A stretch of 45,285 nucleotides of DNA from positions 1 through 45,285 of the forward strand of contig JBBSCO010000020.1 in the NCBI GenBank assembly GCA_038250235.1, in the 5' to 3' direction. This document shows, piece after piece, positions 41,168 to 45,285 of the stretch (its first letter is position 1; every line of letters starts with the position of its first letter). Origin of the DNA: JAAUTS01 sp038250235. Its GTDB lineage: Bacteria > Verrucomicrobiota > Verrucomicrobiia > Methylacidiphilales > JAAUTS01. The notes beneath the pieces are model-generated. The model saw nothing but the letters and a program-made list of their open reading frames with translations, was not told where the DNA came from and searched no databases. Position numbers and translations under genes: made by a program.

Positions 41168-41432
41168 AGCTACCATCCGGATATGAGTGGACAAGGGCTA
41201 CACGTTGATTCACGAGGCGGTCGGCATGGGATAACCCACCTATCGCCGTCTTGGCAGATTCTGGATACTACACAGCCCATCTTCCCTGATCCATTTGTAG
41301 TTTTAACCCAAATACCACAATTTTGTCAGAGCCTGAGGATGAGGCTCTTACAACAGATTCGGAAAAGTTATTAACAACCATTCATTATTTTTTTTGACAA
41401 CGGCGTTATGGGGGGAGGGTATAACCAGTGCC

Positions 41433-42089
41433 ATGACCAAACGTTTTACTGTTATTTCTGTAGTGGCCCTTTGTTTAGCTGTGCTGGCTACTTTTTGGTG
41501 GCAGGGGAGTAAAACCAAGCCCGAGACCCCGGTGGTGATAAGCTTGGCGAGTCCGCCGCAGATTTCTCTGAAACCTGGAAACAAGGTCGTGCTTAAAAAA
41601 GCGGAAGCCTTAACTTCAGGCAATTCAACCAAGCAAGCCTCGGTCACAGTGCAAGGGGGAGCTTTGGAACCCTCTTCAGGAACAGGAGTTTATCAAGCAC
41701 CAACGGAGTGGCCGGAAGTGGTGTGGGTGGAAAAGGGTGTCCCCAAACCTCTGGCCTGGAATCAATTGGCGGAAACACCCCGCATTTATGTCCAGACCGG
41801 GCAGTGGGTGGAAGTGCGCCTGCGTTTTCCCCTGGGTCAGCCCGGAGAAAAGATCCGGGTAGAGATGCTGGACGGGGGTATCCTGGGTAATGACAAGCCT
41901 GGGGAGTTGCTTAGTTTGGGTTCGGACCTGAGCGTGGTGAGCAAGGCTCAGATCAGTGGGAACGAGGGCATCCACCGGGTGCGCCTCACGCGGGGGGTGG
42001 AGAGTTTCACCCTGAACTTCTGGGCTGGGGAAGAGAACGTTTACGCCCAAGCCGAGCCAGAAAAGGTCAGTGGTGGAGGTAATCGCTGA
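41433..42089 (+). CDS. small membrane-anchored/secreted protein preceding the RHS gene
   Basis: The 218-residue protein begins MTKRFTVISVVALCLAVLATFWW, a signal or anchor sequence, then a mostly beta-rich part (GKVVLKK-like strands, YVQTGQWVEVRLRFPLGQPGEKIRVEMLDGG, HRVRLTRGVESFTLNFWAGEENVYAQAE). No domain is recognised. It lies 49 bp upstream of the RHS-repeat gene in the same direction, so it is probably its partner, for example a secretion or assembly aid. The frame is open upstream to 41394, but only the ATG at 41433 gives a sensible signal peptide. Confidence 0.6.
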   Translation: MTKRFTVISVVALCLAVLATFWWQGSKTKPETPVVISLASPPQISLKPGNKVVLKKAEALTSGNSTKQASVTVQGGALEPSSGTGVYQAPTEWPEVVWVEKGVPKPLAWNQLAETPRIYVQTGQWVEVRLRFPLGQPGEKIRVEMLDGGILGNDKPGELLSLGSDLSVVSKAQISGNEGIHRVRLTRGVESFTLNFWAGEENVYAQAEPEKVSGGGNR

Positions 42090-42138
42090 GCTTGGCGTTC
42101 ATTTAATCTTTTATTTATTCACCAAAAAAATCCATCTT

Positions 42139-45100
42139 ATGAAACACTCATTCCTACACAAATTCTGCGCGGTTCTTGGTCTCGGCTTCATCACCTTGCA
42201 GACGGCTCTCGTTGGGTCATCGGTGCCCTGCGGCAACAACACGCCGGGAGCAGGCACCCAGAAACCGCCTTGTCCACCCGAGCAGGGCCAGGGAGGCAAC
42301 CCCTTCAACGTCTTTACGGGCAACGTGACGCGGGAAAGCCGGGACTTGGAAGTCTGGGGCAGTGTGGGCGTAGAACGTCTGGCCTGGGTGCGTCGGAACA
42401 ACAGTCGTTTCAGCACCAGCACTGACCGCATCTTCGGCCAGGGAGCCAACTGGCGACACAACTTCCAGTGGAGCGTGGCCGATGCCGGAGGAACCGCCAG
42501 TAACGGAACCCGGCAGATCCAGATCAACGAGCCCCTGGGCGGACAATTTATTTACCGGGAACAGGGGCCGGGCTCCAACCTGTATCTGCCCGCCGCCAAC
42601 GTTGGCAAGAGAGTCGTGCAGGATGGTAACAACTTTGTTTTAGTGCAGCAGGATGGTGAACGCTTCTACTTTACCAAAACGGGGACCCTCAGCTACCGGC
42701 CTCTGGGCGTGGAAGACAGTCAGGGCAACTACACGACGTTTAGTCATGATGCCAATGGACGCCTGAGCCGGGTGACGGAGCCCGCGGGACGTTTCCTGGA
42801 ACTGAGCTACCAGCAGATCACCTTGGATCAGCGCGATAAAAAGTTGATCGCTACGGTCCTTGAAGGAGGCACGTCAGGGCTATGGACAACGCACACCTTG
42901 AGCACGCCACGTGAAGGGCGTTATGGCACCTTTGAAGGGAGATGGAACAGCTACGGTCGGGTGGCGGAAGTGGAGTTCTACGATGAAAATAACGTCAAAC
43001 TGACTGGTAGCCCCTTCAGCAGCCCGCCTGCGGTAGGTCACACGGCAGCCAACGTCTTTGACGGGGACCCCACCACCATCTATCGCTCGCCCTATGCCAA
43101 CTACAGCTATGTGGGGCTGGACTTTGGCAGCTCGAAAAAGATCAAAAAAGTGCGGGTCCTCCTGGACTACAACCAGAGCCCCTCGCCAGGCGGAGCTGTC
43201 TATGTCCTTAACAGCAGCCCGGCTCCGGTCACGGTGCTGGCTTCCGTGCAAAGCAGTGACGGGCGCAGTGTGAACTATCAATATGAGCAAGTGGTGGATG
43301 CGGACCCGAACGTGCCCTTGAGCTACCTGGTTTTAAGCAAAGCCGTGTTTGGGGATGGCACTCAAGCGGAGTATGGCTACCAACAGCTTTACCCCATGAC
43401 CTCGCCGCTGCTTCAGACCGCCGTAGATCCACGGGCCATAGGTCGAAGCACCCAGATTAAGTATGCCTACAACACCCAGTTTGGAGCTCCCCTGGGTATG
43501 ATTGAAAAAGAAATCGACCTACCCACCGGGGACCTGCTGGTCACCCTGGGTGCTTCAAATGGTCATAGCCCGATCGTCACTTACGCCAACGGGCGGGTGG
43601 TCAAATTTATCATCAATTCCATCAACGCCAACGCCACCGAATTCACCGATGGGCGGGGCAAAAGAAGCTTTTACACCTACGGAGCCGGAGGCGGCGGTTT
43701 TCAGACCAGCCAGAAGGACAACCTGGGCCGGATAACCACCTACGGACCCCGTGATCCCTTAGGCCAACAACTCAGCATCACCCATCCGGACGGCGCGGTG
43801 GACACCTATACCCGCAACGCCATCGGGCAGCCCCTGACCCACACCCTGAGCGGACCGGGGATCGCGCCCCGAACCACGGCCTGGACCCGGGACAGCTTCA
43901 ATCGGGTCACCCGGATTGATTATCCCGACGGCAGCTACGAAACCATGGCCTACAACCTCTTTGGACAAGTCACGGATAAACGGGACCGCAACGGCCTGAT
44001 CAGCAGCATGACCTACAGTCCCAACGGCCTGATGTTGAGCAAGCGCCTGGAGCCAGTCAGTCCCGGAGCCCCGGCCCTGGTCAGTAACTACAGCTACGAT
44101 GCCAACGATCGGGTCTCCAGCATGAGTGACCCCCGCGGTTTGCTCACCAGCTACGCTTATGATGAACGTGGTCTCCTCACCCAAGTCACCCAGCCCGACA
44201 GCAACACCATGCAGATGACCTACGACGCCTTGGGCAATAAAATCTCCCAGACCGATGAACTGGGCCACACCTGGACCTGGACCTACAACGCCTGGCGCCA
44301 GATGCTCACGGCTCAGGACCCGATCAACCGGGTCACCAGCTATGAATACGGACTACCCGCCAACTGCGGTTGTGGGAATGTCGGAGTGGTGGGGGATAAG
44401 CCCAGCAAGATGACCCTGCCCAGCGGGAAAGTGACCGAGTTTTATTATGATATGGAATGGAACCAGATCTCCACCATCGTAGCTGCCGGCAGTGCGGATC
44501 AAGCCGTGACCCTTTACGCCTACGATTTTGAACAAAACCTGATCGAAGTCACCGACCCCCGCAGCCAGAAATGGAAAACCACCTACGATTCCAGAAACAG
44601 AAAAAAAAGCACGATCACCCCGAAACTTGAAACCACCACCTACAACTACGACGCCGCAGGCAATGTCCTGACCATGACCGACGCCCTGGGGCGGGTGACG
44701 ACCAACACCTATGACCTCGTCAATCGCCTGCTCAGCACGGTCAACCCGAATAATGAAAACAGCAGCTTCAGTTATGATAACGGCGATAACCTGTTGTCCA
44801 TGACCGATGCCAAGAGCAACACTTACAGCTTTGAATACGACCTGCTTAAACGCAAAACCAGGATGATCTATCCCGATGCGGGCAGCGGAGCCACCAACGA
44901 ACAGTGGAGCTACATGGATATCGCCGCCCCCGGCTCGGTCTGGACGGTCTATACCGCCCGCGACGGCTCCACCATGAGCTGCACCTACGACAACAGAAGG
45001 CGGGAAACTTTCTGCAACTACAGTGATGCCGCCACCCCGGATGTGACCAAGACTTATGATGCCGCCAGCCGTCTGCTCAGTGCCAGCAGCAGTGCCAGCA

Positions 45101-45285
45101 CCTACAGCTACGCCTACGACGTGGCCAACCAGCTTCTATCCGAGACCAGTTCCATCCCTGCATTACCCAATCCCCTCGTCACCGCATACACCTATGATCT
45201 GGACGGCAACCGGGCCAGCCTGAGCTATCCGGACAGCTCCGTGGTGGATTACACCTACACCGGACGCAACCAATTGAAAGAAATC
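42139..45285 (+). CDS. RHS/YD-repeat surface protein with discoidin-like insert (3' truncated by window)
   Basis: The frame is open for 1049 codons to the window end. It starts with a signal peptide (MKHSFLHKFCAVLGLGFITL) and a spacer with GNPFNVFTGNVTRESRDLEV, typical of RHS N-terminal repeats. A module at about 255-335 (RVAEVEFYDENNVKLTG; TAANVFDGDPTTIYRSPY; YVGLDFGSSKKIKKVRVLLDYN) resembles an F5/8-type-C/discoidin domain that binds sugars. From about residue 490 many YD repeats follow (GNKISQTDELGHTWTWTYNA; GNVLTMTDALGRVTTNTYD; GNRASLSYPDSSVVDYTY), plus a CGCG segment (PANCGCGN). YD repeats form a shell that can enclose a C-terminal effector; that end is outside the window. GC and codon use look higher than in its neighbours. 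Confidence 0.92.
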   Translation, partial: MKHSFLHKFCAVLGLGFITLQTALVGSSVPCGNNTPGAGTQKPPCPPEQGQGGNPFNVFTGNVTRESRDLEVWGSVGVERLAWVRRNNSRFSTSTDRIFGQGANWRHNFQWSVADAGGTASNGTRQIQINEPLGGQFIYREQGPGSNLYLPAANVGKRVVQDGNNFVLVQQDGERFYFTKTGTLSYRPLGVEDSQGNYTTFSHDANGRLSRVTEPAGRFLELSYQQITLDQRDKKLIATVLEGGTSGLWTTHTLSTPREGRYGTFEGRWNSYGRVAEVEFYDENNVKLTGSPFSSPPAVGHTAANVFDGDPTTIYRSPYANYSYVGLDFGSSKKIKKVRVLLDYNQSPSPGGAVYVLNSSPAPVTVLASVQSSDGRSVNYQYEQVVDADPNVPLSYLVLSKAVFGDGTQAEYGYQQLYPMTSPLLQTAVDPRAIGRSTQIKYAYNTQFGAPLGMIEKEIDLPTGDLLVTLGASNGHSPIVTYANGRVVKFIINSINANATEFTDGRGKRSFYTYGAGGGGFQTSQKDNLGRITTYGPRDPLGQQLSITHPDGAVDTYTRNAIGQPLTHTLSGPGIAPRTTAWTRDSFNRVTRIDYPDGSYETMAYNLFGQVTDKRDRNGLISSMTYSPNGLMLSKRLEPVSPGAPALVSNYSYDANDRVSSMSDPRGLLTSYAYDERGLLTQVTQPDSNTMQMTYDALGNKISQTDELGHTWTWTYNAWRQMLTAQDPINRVTSYEYGLPANCGCGNVGVVGDKPSKMTLPSGKVTEFYYDMEWNQISTIVAAGSADQAVTLYAYDFEQNLIEVTDPRSQKWKTTYDSRNRKKSTITPKLETTTYNYDAAGNVLTMTDALGRVTTNTYDLVNRLLSTVNPNNENSSFSYDNGDNLLSMTDAKSNTYSFEYDLLKRKTRMIYPDAGSGATNEQWSYMDIAAPGSVWTVYTARDGSTMSCTYDNRRRETFCNYSDAATPDVTKTYDAASRLLSASSSASTYSYAYDVANQLLSETSSIPALPNPLVTAYTYDLDGNRASLSYPDSSVVDYTYTGRNQLKEI

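Larger units (their letters stand above)
40604..41432. other. gene-poor stretch with transposase debris
   Basis: The main contents are the IS5-type N-terminal fragment at 40783-40986 and a short ORF with a strong ribosome-binding site at 41078-41167. The remainder, including 41168-41432, shows nothing I can name. A TTGACA at 41393-41398 lies 20 bp from TATAAC, which is too wide and too near the next start to be called a promoter. Confidence 0.4.

Noticed and set aside
41393..41424. sigma-70 promoter TTGACA...TATAAC
   Set aside because: The spacer is 20 bp and the -10 would lie about 9 bp from the start codon, leaving almost no leader.
1..45285. CRISPR array or rRNA operon
   Set aside because: I saw no regularly spaced short repeats and no rRNA-like conserved stretches.

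Overview
The window looks like a chromosomal segment of a Gram-negative bacterium, most likely from the PVC group (Verrucomicrobiota; an inference from gene content and protein style, not a database match). Supporting points are a fused CysNC, GatCAB for indirect Asn/Gln-tRNA charging, tandem PilB-type ATPases with PilC, a CHASE2 adenylate cyclase, a DUF4914 protein and a very large YD-repeat (RHS) secreted protein. GC looks moderate, a little over 50% by eye.

Region 1 (1-20 kb) is mostly housekeeping. It holds the end of cysNC, tatD plus a small membrane protein, ridA-pyrE, a pilus-assembly block (two GspE/PilB ATPases and PilC), gatCAB, a decayed cyclic-nucleotide-binding/DUF4388 gene, mtnP, glmS, glgC, tRNA-Gly(CCC), an ABC-F ATPase and rlmN. 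Region 2 (20-32.9 kb) mixes cell-envelope and signalling genes: a beta-propeller lactonase, a CHASE2 adenylate cyclase, a lipoprotein, a TrhA/hemolysin III protein, rsmD with an AsmA-like protein, a diacylglycerol-kinase-family lipid kinase, a degenerate-motif HtrA-like protease, a Gfo/Idh/MocA oxidoreductase and an NtrC-type regulator. A 278-bp non-autonomous element and a dead IS5-type element lie between trhA and rsmD.

Region 3 (33.0-39.2 kb) is the most interesting part. One operon reads leftward: an OadA-like carboxyltransferase lacking its biotinyl domain, an 81-residue OadG/delta-like subunit, a DUF4914 PEPCK-like ATPase and a highly divergent protein-kinase-like protein. A PocR-AraC sensor-regulator is transcribed divergently from it. 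The block sits between two 280-bp direct repeats. The right repeat carries the orphan last codons of a second copy of the kinase-like gene. I propose a transferable or duplicated C3/C4-carboxylate module that responds to a small metabolite and shuttles between oxaloacetate, pyruvate and PEP. The reaction itself is not proven from sequence.

Region 4 (39.2-45.3 kb) is accessory. It has two small inverted-repeat elements (one a second, inverted copy of the 278-bp element), a secreted alpha/beta-hydrolase-like protein, transposase debris, a small membrane-anchored or secreted protein, and the first 1049 codons of an RHS/YD-repeat protein with an embedded discoidin-like module.
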